A stretch of 64,000 nucleotides of DNA from Caprimulgus europaeus. Its lineage: Eukaryota > Chordata > Aves > Caprimulgiformes > Caprimulgidae. The DNA lies in contig OU015525.1 of assembly GCA_907165065.1 (NCBI GenBank), positions 50,105,537 through 50,169,536 on the forward strand, written 5' to 3'. The notes under the pieces were generated by a model, which worked only from the letters and a program-made list of their open reading frames with translations, was not told the origin of the DNA and made no database searches. Of this stretch, positions 35,169 through 47,500 are shown in pieces. Positions within the stretch are counted from its first letter, which is position 1; every line of letters begins with the position of its first letter. A program made the position numbers and the translations under genes.

Positions 35169-35528
35169 ATTAATTCATTCACAGGTGACAGTTCCTTTGA
35201 CTCAAGTTCACATTGGAGTTCCAACCTGTCCCGTACAGCAGCATGGAAACAGCAGCAATGCCCTGGCTGTCTGCCAGCCCAGACACACTGCTATTGCTGC
35301 TATCGGAATGTTCCCAGGCACAGCACAGTAAGGTGACTAGCAGTACAGTGCTACAGAAAGCAGTGAAAGCAAAAACCACTAACATTCACTAGATTCTAAC
35401 ATACAGTAGGGCAAGCAAGCCCCATGGCAAGCACAGAAGCCTGTCAATTAATAGCTAAACAGCAATAACAGCTATAAATTAGTTCTGGCACAATCCAATC
35501 AGATCTGTTGTTAGCTCGAACCCTCTGA
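35169..35528 (-). other. Residual internal/leader region of the LTR element
   Basis: About 360 bases lie between the tandem array and the primer-binding site. No retroviral protein motif was seen on either strand. In the minus-strand sense it begins just after the primer site and so corresponds to an untranslated leader. Confidence 0.5.
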
Positions 35529-35546
35529 GCCCCAAGTTGGGCACCA
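35529..35546 (-). promoter_or_regulatory. Primer-binding site, tRNA-Lys(1,2) type
   Basis: The minus strand reads TGGTGCCCAACTTGGGGC, differing at two of 18 positions from the site complementary to tRNA-Lys1,2 used by several betaretroviruses and lentiviruses. It sits 8 bases from the LTR edge instead of the usual 2-3, suggesting a small insertion. Confidence 0.75.
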
Positions 35547-35554
35547 GACAGAAC

Positions 35555-36144
35555 TAGCATGGTTTAGCCCCAGCCAGCAACTAAGCGCCACACAGCCACT
35601 CGCTCACTTCCCTCAGAGTGGGATGGAGGAGAGAATCACAAGAGTAAAAGTGAGAAAACTCATGGGCTGAGATAATTTAAAATTAAAGGACAAGTCCTAC
35701 ACACAAGCAAAGCAAAACAAGGAATTCATTCACTACTTCCCGTTGGCAGGCAGATGTTCAGCCATCTCCAGGAAAGCCGGGTTCCGTCAAGCGTAACGTT
35801 TACTTGGGAAGACAAACACCATCACTCCAAACATTCCCCCTTCCTTCTTCTTCCCCCAGCTGTATATGCTGACCATGATGTCATATGGTATGGAATATCC
35901 TTGTGGTCAGTTGGGGTCAGCTGTCTCAGTTGTGTCCCCCCCCCACCTTCTTGTGCTCCCTCAGCTGCCTTGCTGGTGGGGTGGTGTGAGGAGCAGAAAA
36001 GCTGTAGACTCTGTGTAAGCACTGCTCAGCAGTAACAAAAACATCCCTGCGTTATCAACACTTGTTTTCAGCACAAATCCAAACCATAGCGCCATAGCAG
36101 CTACTGTGAACAAAATTAACTCTACCCTAGCCAAAAAAAGTACA
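35555..36144 (-). repeat. Right LTR (5' LTR of the minus-strand element)
   Basis: This LTR is about 590 bp, ends in CA at 36143-36144 next to the target duplication, and aligns with the left LTR over its first 120 bases. It carries a C9 run at about 35937-35945. The 93-codon plus-strand frame across it is a chance frame. Confidence 0.8.
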
Positions 36145-36150
36145 GCCTCT

Positions 36151-39100
36151 TTTTAGATTTGTAGAAATACCATCAACTAAAATAACATTTGACTGTAGTC
36201 TATAGTGTCATTGTTAATTCTCAGAAACTGAGTCAAAGTATTTTTTTTTAAATAAACCAGTGTGAAGGAAGTTGCAGTCCCAGTATGTAGAGTTTGCAGA
36301 AAAGTAATTACTAATACCCCTGCTTTCCTTGCAGAACATTAGGTGGCTTTGAAACATGGTAAAGTTCTGACCACATAGACTTAAAATTACTCTAGAGGTA
36401 CAGTTTTTGAGCAGTCAATTACCCAGCTTCATCTTTTTTGTCCTCTGAGAATACTGCTTTGACTTATCAATCATGCATACAATACACAGGTTGTCTTGTT
36501 TGTGCTTACAGGTTTTGTAAGCTGTGGTGGAGATGCTATGATGATGGCAAACAGTAGGAAGAAATATGTACACTTACACTATCTACTGAACAAGTATATG
36601 GCTGGGCGATAAGAGCTGAGCTGGCCAGAAGGTACCTCTTCTATACTTTCTGTGTTAAAGATAGCATGAAATAAACTGTTCACTTTGCTAGGAGAGGATC
36701 TTGGCTTTCTGGGAGATTACTTGGACACCCAGAAAAAGATTGTGGGACCAGATTATTTTCCATTTTGAATAACTAGTAGTAATTTCCATGAATTTATTAC
36801 CAGGGTTTTTATGTGATTCTTATGTAGAAAGGGGTTTGCCTCAACTGCTGCTTGCTGACAGTAAGTGTAGCTGGAAGTGGCCCTAATAACACGGCTTACT
36901 GAATCAAAATCTGCCAGAGGTTCTTATAGAAGTACAGACTGAAAGGCATAGAAACTCAACATGTGAAGAATATAAAGAACAGCCAGTGAACCTTCCAAAA
37001 TGCACAGATATCAGTCAATATATTACATTCTTTGTCCTTGAGGTTCTTGTTCTTCATAGTTACCAGAACAGACAGATGTCTGTTCTCAACAGAGATAGGA
37101 CAAGCTGCTTTTAAGTGCTATTATTTTTGGCTATATGGAGCTCAGTTAACTAATTGGCAGGTTTTTATGGTAATTCAGCTAGCAGTCTCTATTTCAATGA
37201 CACAACCATTCCTAATGATTAAAAACCAGCTGCTTTGTACTGAAGAAGAGAAGAGTTGGAATGAATCACCTTCTCCTTTCTTAACACAGTTAATGGATTT
37301 GAATGAATAATAGTGCTTTTTTTTACCTCTCAAATATGCTATTACCCAACTTACTACTTTTTGCTTATTCAGCATTTCCACAGTGAGAGAGGTTGGAGAC
37401 ATCACTTGTACTTTTCATATAATAATCCTCCCAGGTGGGAGTCACTTATATGATGTTTTAAATTACTGATGCTACTTGACTACTTATATCTCTCTTTACA
37501 CTAGTGCTAGAATTGACCCTGTCTTCCTCAGCAGATAAGGGAAGGGCAAGAGAGCTTCTCACCTTTGAATCCTTAGGTGAATACTCTGCTCTAAAGTACA
37601 CTTATGATGGCCTCAGCAGGTTTTTGGAACCTCTTGGATGGCTGAAATTCAAAGGCTGCACATTAAATTTGCTCTAGGACTGATTGAGTTCAAGACCATA
37701 TTTTTTGTCTCTACACATACATTTCCAAAATGGACCTGTATACATTTCCTTTGACCTTTATCTTTGGAAAGACAACTCTATAGAGTCTAAAGTCTTGATC
37801 CTGTAAGGGGATTTGCTAATGATGTTTTCTCCATCTGCAGAAATTTCTAATTTGGAAATCATATCAAAAGATAGACCCCAAGCAATCTATTTTGTTTGGT
37901 CTGTGTCCTGCTAAAGGAGACAGGATGAGGCATCTCCAGAGCCTCTGAGGACAAGACTTCTCTCTCCAAGTTTTCTTCTCTTGGATGTGTGTTAGTTCAG
38001 GTGAGATTTATTTAAATATTAATAAAGAATAACCTAGCTGAAAGTTCTAAGGTCAAGATTTGCAAAAAATGGACTGCAGCAAGAAGATACTGTACATGGA
38101 ATAGACTCCTAAAATCAGTGAGGACCCATCTAGATGCAAGGAGCTACTTCACACCTGATCCTGTAGCAACAAAAAGTACATTTTGAATACATAGTCACTT
38201 TTCAATGCACCCAATGGAAAGAATATCTTCCTGTAATCCCTTCTCCCTTAGATAGCTTTTTTTACTAGACTGTGGACCTCCCTCACCCCCCAACAACCAT
38301 AACTTGTACTACTCACAAGTGACATTTCAGGAAACGTTACATTAAATAGAGCAAAGCAGCATGGTTGTGCAATTCACTTGATTGAATGCACAAGGATAGG
38401 AAGCCAAGCCAACCCCCTCTTCAGTCTGAAACCCGCAGAGCAGACAGAACTCCCTCTTCATGCAGCGCCTCCAGATTCCCAGGCCTGGTTGAAAGCTGCC
38501 TTCTGATTTATGAGTAATGAGGCTGCTGGTGATTCCTAAGAAGTGAGCTTCCAAACAGAAGTGCTGATGGGCACTGCACTGTATCATATAAGCTAGACAA
38601 CACCTAGGCAGACTCTCAAAGGGTGCTTTCATTGGGATGAGAAACTATACTGTGATTGAGTGCTCTTCTGTCACTGTCTTCACTTGCTTTGCACAGTATT
38701 TAATCTACAGATGCTGTTAAATTTAGATTTTTAAAAAGTTTTTGTTTTAAAGAACTTGTCTACAGCCACAGCACAGAAATGTATGAAGCCTAGCAGTGAA
38801 GGTGCCAGTGAGACTGATTGATGCAAAAGTCTGGTTTTGAGGAGGGGAGGAGGGAGAACAAATTCCTTTAGCTGTGCTTAAAAGAAACAAACTTAAAAAC
38901 AAGACAAGAAAGTTGAGTGGAAGCTGAGAGGTTGAATGCAAGCTCTGCCAAGATTTGAAAAGTTACAAGCTAATGCTGGTACTGCATGTTTCCTTAATGA
39001 TTGAGGAGTCAATCAATTTTGTACATGGAGCTCCCAGCACAGAGACAGAGTAAGTTAACAAGCGTATTATAAAGTCAGGGAAGTGATAAAAAAAATGATT

Positions 39101-42100
39101 TGCTATCAGTATGTCAACTAAAGAAGTAGAGAAAAAAAAGTCTTAAGGCATGTCTTTATTGAAGCATTCTTTGTCAAAAATCTTTGTTAATTGAACTCCA
39201 GAAAATGTTTGGCCAAGTTCTGCCTATTATATTCTGATTTTTATTTCTGAGTGTAATACTGAGAGTGTGGCTCTACTACCTAACTGCATCCTGCACTTGT
39301 ACATACACATGTGCATCTCTTGGCCATCTAACAAACCTACCTGGACACACTCTTAGAACTTGCTCCTGTAAAATCTGTTTGTTTTAATGGGCTTTCACAC
39401 TTGCACTCACTTGGATGTTAAAGTAGCTCTCACAAAATCTTGCCCATCCAAAAAGAAACAAGAGACTTAAGGTTAAATAGTCATCAGTCTGACTCTTAAT
39501 GTGAAGTAAGTTTAGGCAAAAACCTGCTTACTTTTTGAAAGCAATTGAAACTTTGTCCAGATCTTGAGTAAGACTTGAAGTACAGTTTAGCCCTGTCTTT
39601 TAGAAGTAACAAATATAAAATGTAACAGGAAACTGCAAATGGGACTGCTTATTATCCTTGTGAAAACGGGGAAAAAAGGAAATAAAAAACCAAGATTTTG
39701 GAAGAAAGAAACATCTTTGAATTAGGGAGATAAAAATTTACTTCCAGAAAAAACATCCAGAAACTGAGGTCTTGGAGGCCTTCAGGGCTGTGCCTAGCCT
39801 CCTGTGACCACTCCGGGAATCTCACTGTTGCTTTAACCCAAATTGCTGTGGCCAGTTTGAGGGGAGAGATGTTGGACTTGTTTTAACCCGCCTTTATTCT
39901 GGTGGAGCTGTAGCTCTGTTGTCTGCACACTTCCTACGTGCAAGCCATTGCTCAACTGAAGCCATGACACATTTCCATGGGGTCACCAGAAGGCTCCTGC
40001 TAGTTTGGCTTAATGGTGGTGGCTTCAGTTTCAGCCTTGGGAACAGAAAGACAGACAAAATTAAGACAAAGAGAATTATTTCCCTCTTCCCATGGCCCAA
40101 GTGGCCAGATGACAGGACCTCTGGGCACATGTGCACCTCAAAGGGTATCACCACTCAAAGACAACCAGGTGGCTCTGCAAAGCCGAGATGTCTCAGTTTG
40201 GAGATATACCCCATGGAGATGCTAGCTGGTGGTCAGGACTGCTCTGTTCTGGCAGCAGAAGTGTGGTGTGAGCTGACACCCTCTGCCTGTGCCACAGGGC
40301 TCAGGACAGGCACTGACCTCAGCTGCATTTGCAGCAATTTGACATACCTGTGCAGGGCACTGTGTTTTTTGGAGCAGAGTAGTGTACCATCCCGAGCCAT
40401 GCTTGTCCAAGCAGCCCTAGAACACTTCACTTGAGATGTTAAAGAAGCTATATTTTTAAGAAAAATGAATTAATTTTTATGTCAGACTTGGAGGACAGTT
40501 CCATTTTTGTGCTGCTAATGGAGTATCAGGGCTGCCTTTTGCTGTGCTTTATTCACAGGCGGGTCTGGAGACAATTTTTTTCTTCAAAGTATTTTTTTAA
40601 AATGAATTGTTTGTAGTTCAGATGAAGTTGTTCCTCCTCCAGGCTATACATCAGTGCCTCACTATGCACCAGTTACTCCCTTAATTTACAAGCTGTGGTA
40701 GTCATTGTGTTTTACTATGTTTTTAATTTATTTATCTGGGAAAGATCCACTCAGAGTCAGTGTCTTTCCTCCCTCGCTTCTCACTAAGATCCTGCTTTTT
40801 GTACAGATTACAAGTGAAGTATAAAGCAGTCAAAGTGAGATCCCTACTTTTTTGAAACACTTGTTTTCCACTGAAAATTCACCTAGAAGGGGAAGGGACC
40901 CAAAAGAATCACACAAAGCACAGCATTGCTGAACACACTTTTGCAGCTAGCACTTTTGCAGGAGCACTCTGTACTTAACGTCATGTTGGCTTATCCAAGT
41001 TAACCCTGTGATTTCCACAGAATTTTATAGTCTCCATCTAACTTCTTTTGAATGTCTTCTCTCCATGTACACTGCTCATATAGAGGTATTTTAATGTCCT
41101 ATTTAATACTGTACATCACAGCCATATTCTAAAATGGGTGTAATTTTTCATGAAGACCCACCGCTGTCTGTTCTAAGATCAAACTCGGGTTTCAAACTGC
41201 TTTGTGAAATCTGCTGTGTTAGTTGTTAGAGCTAACCCAAACCCTGACTCCTTCTGAACCTTCCACTGGCTGATTAATTCTGGCAGATTTATTTTTAAAG
41301 TTGTTAGGGGTTTTTTTGTGCCCAAGAAAAGCAACATTTCTGCATAGAGGGGATGACCCATGCCAGGACACCTCGTTCTCATTCCAGGAACACAATATGC
41401 CCTTTGATGTGCACTTACTCAGCAGAGCACGAGGTAAAGATGACCGACCTCTTGTTTTGTGCATAGGTAATTTATGGGCTGCCTCTGGGAGCACACAAAT
41501 GACAGGACTTACATGTGTGAACCCTATTTGTGAGTGAAATCAAGTGCAAATTTAGAGCAGATGGGGTTTTGACTCATAAGTGATAGAATTTATGGCCAAG
41601 ATTAAAACAAAACAAAATAAAAAGCCTGAAGTTAGTTTCCCAAATATATTATCAGGTACCCAAGGACCTGATTTGCAAAAGTGAGGAGCAACCTCCAGCT
41701 TCCCTGAAATTAAACAGTATATATATGTGGGGGTGTATACACACGTGTTGGTATATACTGGATTTATACAGGACATCTACGTGGTGCTTAGTAGTTCTTG
41801 AAAAGCAGGCTGCTAGTTATGTGCCTAACTCAGTGGCTTTCTTTAAAAAAGATGATTAAACTGCTGCCTCATACAACCCATTTGCTTTGATTATCTTATC
41901 AATGAGCCGAGGCTGCTCTTGTGAGAGGAGGCATCAGCTGTGGATGGAGGTGGGAAAAGACACTTACACAAAGGAAACAGGGAAGCCCCAGGGGGCAAAG
42001 AATGGAGGCAGCTGGAGGCAGGGACTGCCAGGAGCATTGATCTCCACCTAAAAAGGCTGTTGTATGTGACTAGTCAGGCTTCATGGTTCAGGGCTGCCCA

Positions 42101-42417
42101 TTTCCACTGTGGTTTTTGTCTGTAGAGAGGCATAACTCCTCTCTTCTTTTGAGATTTGTCTCTGCCAGACTTCTCTTGGTTGAGTGCTCATTGGCATGAG
42201 TGCAATCCTCTTCCCTGCTTCCACAAAGCAATTCTGGACTATTTATGCATGTATATGTGTACATGTATAACCAAACCCTTTCTACTTCCAAAATCAGAGA
42301 GGTAGACTGATAGAGGCTCCAGTCTGAAAAGTTGTGACTGCCCCAGTCTGGATTAGTTCTTGTGTTGTTCCCCCTTCTCAAACCCTTGGCCAACTCTTGG
42401 TGCACGCCACTGATGAT
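36151..42417. other. Unique non-coding DNA
   Basis: No gene, RNA or repeat end was recognised. The longest open frame (39919-40434) has no family features and lies in a moderately GC-rich stretch; its composition and lack of splice-flanked structure do not support a gene. Confidence 0.55.
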
Positions 42418-42955
42418 CATAGAATCGTTTGGCTAGAAAAGACCTTTGAGATCATCGAGTCCAACCGTACCTATTCACTACTAAACCATATCTCCAAGCA
42501 CCTCATCTAGCGGTCTTTTAAATACCTCCGGGGATGGTAACTCAACCACCTTCCCAGGCAGCCTGTTCCAATGCTTTCAATGAAGAAATGTTTCCTGACA
42601 TCTAACCTGAACCTCCCTTGGTGCAACTTGAGGCCATTTCCTCTTGTTCTATCACTAGTTATTTGGGAGAAAAGACACACACCTGCCTCACTACAACCTC
42701 CTTTCAAGTAGTTGTAGACAGTGATAAGGTCTCCCCTCAGTCTCCCCTTCTCTAGACTGAACAACCCCAGTTCCCTCAGCCACTCCTCATAAGGCTTGTT
42801 CTCCAGCACCTTCACTAGCTTAATTGCCCTTCTCTGGACATGCTCCAGTGCTTCAATGTCCTTCTTGTAATGAGGGGCCCAAAACCGGACAAGTATTCAA
42901 GGTGCAGCCTCACCAATGCTGAGTACAGGGCAAGGATGTCTTCCCTGGGACGATG
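42418..42955 (-). mobile_element. CR1 LINE 3' part with ORF2 C-terminus, minus strand
   Basis: Reading the minus strand, the fragment enters the C-terminal part of CR1 ORF2 at LYSALV...HLEY, changes frame, then shows [17 protein letters not shown] and the [12 protein letters not shown] block, followed by the 3' end with its GATTCTATGATC tail at 42418-42426. The encoded part is broken by at least one frameshift. It is about 540 bp and 5'-truncated. The 102-codon minus-strand open frame at 42507-42815 belongs to it and is not a host gene. Confidence 0.95.
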
Positions 42956-44367
42956 CTGAGGTACAATCACTGACACAGCATAGCAGTATTGGTAAGAGAC
43001 ATTGACCACCTTAACTGATGAAGATACCCAGAAAAGGCTCTTCAGGGCTGCATATTAGTTCTTTTTTCAAAATTTCTTTCAACTTATTCAGTGACTGCCT
43101 CTGTAAGCTTTGAGCAGAAGTATTGTTATATCATTAGTAATATATGCACATAGAGTGTATTCCCATAGCCAGTGTTTAGAGAGCATGACTCTTCCCCTTT
43201 CTCTTCTCATTCTTTCCCCTCTCTTTCTCATCTGTTCACAACTGGGCAAGGTGCTCTGCTGCTGCCTTTCCTTGGTGGGGTCTTGTGCTGTTAGCTGTCC
43301 TCCAGGACCTGCTCACAAGCAGAGATGCAGCTGTCTGGGAAAGCTTTGTGAATCCCATTCCTCCTAAATAGTTTATGGTTTCCCTCAAGCCTGTGGAAAT
43401 GCTTCTCAGGAGAGATAACTTCATGGCGTGCTGGGATGTCTGTCCACTAAGGGAACCCTGTCATGGTTATTGATGATTCTTTATTTTAAAAAATCCATCA
43501 TAAGGGCGGAAAAAAGATCTACTGAAACAAGGCAGTCCTGCTTGTGTTGCTGACTCAAGAACATTTGGTATGTATAAACTTAAATTGGTACATAATAAAG
43601 TCTTCATAACTGAATGCTGTGTGAACAAATATGTTTGGTATCCCTAAAGGCCATTTTTTCTTTGAGCTCCAATCCATTAGTCTTTTTGTTTGACTGTGGC
43701 CTCTCTCTATCAGCAACTAAGATTTTATCCTGTTTTGAAACTAAACCAAACATCTTAAAAACAAGCAGACTTCTTTTTGCAGGATATAATGTGACTCCCT
43801 GTTGGAATAAGCACTCACGGATATGAGTAGAAGGTTCAGAAGGTTATGGGTGTTGTACAAGTGTTAAGAGAAAATCAGGGTAATACATTCTCTTTTTAGT
43901 CCATCCTTTTGTAAGTCCAACTACCTAAGACCATTCAAAAATCCCAGCCTGAAGGATTCACAGACACGAAGCTTAAGACCTAACCAGCCAAAGTGCGATC
44001 CTGTTATCTCTGCTGCTCTCTCCCTTTGTGTGTAACACCTATTTGTTGTATCTTGCATTAAATTACAGCAAGTGCTTTGGGCCAAGGTTGCGTCCTACTA
44101 TGCACTGCTCTAGAACAATATTTTGCTTGAACAAAAGCACTATTGGCATTCGTAACACTGTTGAGTATTTTGGAAAGAGACCAGTCACCAGAAAGGATGT
44201 CCTTCCCAGAAATGACATGTGGTTTGCACCTTTCTCCTGAGCACTTGGTTGACTCAGTGTTATAAATTATGCAATTCCCAGCTATAGCTGCTAAGGCTGC
44301 TTTGCATTCTCCTCTCTAGCTGCCTGCAGTGCTTAAATGAACCTAACTGTCTGAAGAGCAAATTCAA
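42956..44367. other. Unique non-coding DNA
   Basis: This spacer between two CR1 copies contains nothing recognisable. Confidence 0.5.
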
Positions 44368-44534
44368 GGTGAGATGGGAAGCTGCACTCACCATGAGCCT
44401 GTCAGTGTTTAAGAGGGATTTCGACAATGCCCTTAATAATGTGCTTTAACTTTTTCAGCTCTGAATTGGTCAGGCAGATGGACTAGATGATTGCTGTAGC
44501 TCCTTTCCAACTGAAATAGTCTATTCTATTCTAT
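44368..44534 (+). mobile_element. CR1 LINE 3' end, older subfamily
   Basis: It contains ACTCACCATGAGCCTGTCAG, the TTTAAGAGGGATTTCGACAA block, GGCAGATGGACTAGATGATT and the tail TATTCTATTCTATA. This is a different CR1 3' end type from the copies at 19959 and 56628 (ATTCTATT instead of ATTCTATG tail), indicating another subfamily. Confidence 0.9.
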
Positions 44535-47500
44535 ACATGCACAGGGAAAGCACAGATTGTCTACCTGGTGGGCAGCCTTGGCAGGAATACCCTGCTGTGG
44601 ACCAGCTCCTAGTGGGAGTGGGAAGGGAAAGGTGGTGATGGGGTCCCCTCCTCCTTCCCTGGCTAAATAGGAGGGGATAGCCTCCTCACTGGGGCGTTTG
44701 GTGGAGTAGACCTTGGGCTTCAGTGAGGGCAAAGCATGAGCCCTCCTGCTGTGTCTTGTCTCCTGCAGTATGGCCACTGCTCACAGCTCCCTACATCTGT
44801 CCCTGAGTGTTGGGAGCCAGAGGGTCTGTGGCGCCAGAGTGATTGACACCCAGCACAGTGCTGGGCCAGAAACAGAGATAAGGGCAAAAGTCCGTGTGGT
44901 TGAGTTCCAGGTACTGCCCTGGGGCCACGGTACTCTCTGTGGCTTGGGTGCAGCCATCTGCATAAATCATTCAAGCTCTTCTTTTCCAAACTATGAAAAA
45001 AATTTCTGCTTTAATCCCAAGACTTGTTGTCACTTGGCTATGTCTGCTCTGGCAACCATCTGGGGAGAGGAGTCCCATGTCACACATTGTGGTGGGGGCA
45101 GAGTAACTGGCTCTGCTGACACCTTCTTTTGTCACCTGGTGAGGACTGAGTCTGAAGGGGAAAAATCTGGCCAAACTTGCTGACCACTGCCTGATTTCAG
45201 CTGGTGTGCTAAGGTGGCTCGAGGCTATTGCAAACTGAGAGACAAAAAGCTGTAAATGGCTTCTTGTCCTCCTTCCCTTTCTTCCAGGTAACCATCCTCA
45301 ACAGCACTCAGATTCAGAAGTCATAAGACAAAATCAGTGATGTAAAAACATCCTGAAAGTTTTAAAAAAAAGATCTAGCTTTTCTTTGCCATCTGGTATG
45401 TGAGCAACTCTATAGTTAATGTTTTGTTGCCACTTTTCACAATCACAAGGGACAGAGTTATTTTTTGGTTTCTTCATAAAACTGAGGTTCTCGGGAGGCC
45501 AAATCAAGTAACTCCAAGAGCTGGAGCTTTAAGGAAAGCACCAAATGTTAGGAAAGCTTGTGATAAAATTGCAAGGCCTGGGAGTCTCACAGTCTCAGCC
45601 AGAGATTTTGACTTAAAAATTGAATAAAGTACAAAGGCCTACATTACCTAATGCATACGAAAAAATGCAATGAAATTGTGAGCCATTTCTGTTCTTTTGT
45701 TAGTGACAGAGTGCCATAGCAATTTCTGTGACTATAAAAACATCCTCATAAATTTCCAGTGTTTCCTCAAGTTGAATGAATTGCAGAAATGCTGCTAACT
45801 TTTAATAGGTTTAGCATTTACATCAGCTGCTCAATAGAAAAGTCAGCTGAATCATGGTGCAGCTACAAATGGGTTGTAAATCATAGTTACAGGCGATACG
45901 GTGTGGAGGGCTATTTAACAACGTCACCAACAATAAGTTTCTTTCAAGACGGAAGCAAAGACTTCATCCATGATGGAAAATAAATGGATAAACCAAAGGA
46001 AAGACTGCACCCTCTCACTAGACTCATAGTTTGAGTAGAGAGTTTAGGAAAGCCTTGGTAGGTGTTTCTGTTGCTCCTTGTTGAATTTAGAAGCTGGACT
46101 GCAGTGTGTAATGCCATGCACAGGAAGCATAACTATCCAGTGATCAGCTCTCCTGTAGGACTGGCAGTTCACCTCAACCACCCCTCATCCAGTTCTTTGC
46201 TGAAAGCAACCGAGCTTGGAAATACTGCCTTGCTGCCTTAAATGCTTGAAAGTACTCACCTTAACTGCTGTAATATAAGCCAGCGTTCTGTGGGACTACA
46301 GCAAGAGAAACAAACTGGAGCAGTAATTTATCTAATTGTAATCTGTAAGGTTATGCTGGTACCACTGGGCTGCCCAAGGAGACCTCATTGGACTGTAATG
46401 TTTGAGACCAACCTTGGAGGCTCCTCAGGAGAGTTGTCCTTTTTGTATAGATGGTAAGAAGAAGATAAATGCTTTTTGGCAAGAATGTAATGCCTTTTCA
46501 GTGTTTCCTTTCAAATGCTGTAATGACACAGGGTGGACCTTGGGAGAAGTGGTAGGTTTAGCCTTTTGCTGTTTCAGCTAAAATGGGACAATTGTGGGAC
46601 ATGAGATTCCTGAGGGTGATGGGAATTGGTGGAGGAAGTCCTTCGCTGGGTAAGAGGCAGTCCTTTCCTCCAAGGCCAAAACGGGAGCATGAGCTACAAG
46701 ACAGGAAGCAACACCAGTGGTCGCCTGCTTTCCTGAGAGACCTGTCCTGCCCAGGTCAAGGCAGGGGGACCTGGAGGAGGAAACGCAGATGGGTTGCTAT
46801 GGGGGGATCCAGCAGGAAAACGTAGGAGGAGGGGATCACAGGTAGGGATCCCAGCTTGTATGGAGGAGGGTGTGGTCCCAGAGTATGGGTGCACAGGCCA
46901 GGAGCAGGGGCCTTGGGTTGGCTGAGGCTTTCCACCAAGAGGGACACGAGCTGCAGTGGGAGCTCCTGCCTGACAGAGCAGAAAGGCCAAGTGCTAGCCA
47001 AGTGAGACCACCATAGAGAGCAGCAGCAAGCACAACGCCTGCTAAAAATGCAGTAATCCGGAAAGGCTTTCAAAGAACCAGGAAAGAAAGAAGAGTCCAA
47101 GGTATTGGTGGGGTGACCGGCTGTGTCCGTGCAGCCTGCCTGCTTCATTTACCCATCTCCCGTGCGCTCCCCACTAGGTGCCAGTATAGGAGCACATCAC
47201 TGCACCTACGCACCCAGAAGGGAGAAAACAGGCACAGGAAAAAAAAAAAAAAAAAAAAAAAGGACATTTTATACATATATATATATATACACACACATAT
47301 ATATTGTTCTCAGTTTGCACTTAATTCTGGCTATACAGTATACAACACTATGGGGTCACCAGCCATGTCTGAAGGCATACTTATAGGCAATATGGCTATT
47401 AAATTGTTATGGGCAGCAGGACACAGGGCACCAGGCTGAGGTAGGCTTTGGGTGGTCCCCACTGCCCCTGGGGACTGCAAGCCCCAAACAGCCTGGCATG

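Larger units (their letters stand above)
34814..36144 (-). mobile_element. Internally deleted class II LTR element, old, tRNA-Lys-type primer site
   Basis: This element reads on the minus strand. GCCTC (GCCTCT if the boundary is shifted by one base) occurs at 34809-34813 and again at 36145-36149, flanking the TG...CA ends, so the element has a 5- or 6-bp target duplication. About 120 bp at the left end (34814-34940) match the start of the right-hand LTR (35555-35675) at roughly 80-85%, in direct orientation. A primer-binding site lies at 35529-35546. No gag, pol or env frame is present, so the element is non-autonomous. The LTR text matches a family I know to be widespread in bird genomes; the family name is not certain. 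Confidence 0.8.

Noticed and set aside
34953-35336. Two overlapping repetitive 122-127-codon frames
   Set aside because: They translate the 48-bp tandem array inside an LTR element in the antisense direction. Translation of repeat DNA is the simpler explanation.
39919-40434. 171-codon plus-strand open frame
   Set aside because: It is cysteine- and serine-rich without a recognisable pattern, and equally long frames run antisense through the same bases.
42507-42815. 102-codon minus-strand frame resembling a conserved protein
   Set aside because: It is the C-terminal part of CR1 ORF2 in a truncated LINE copy, not a host gene.
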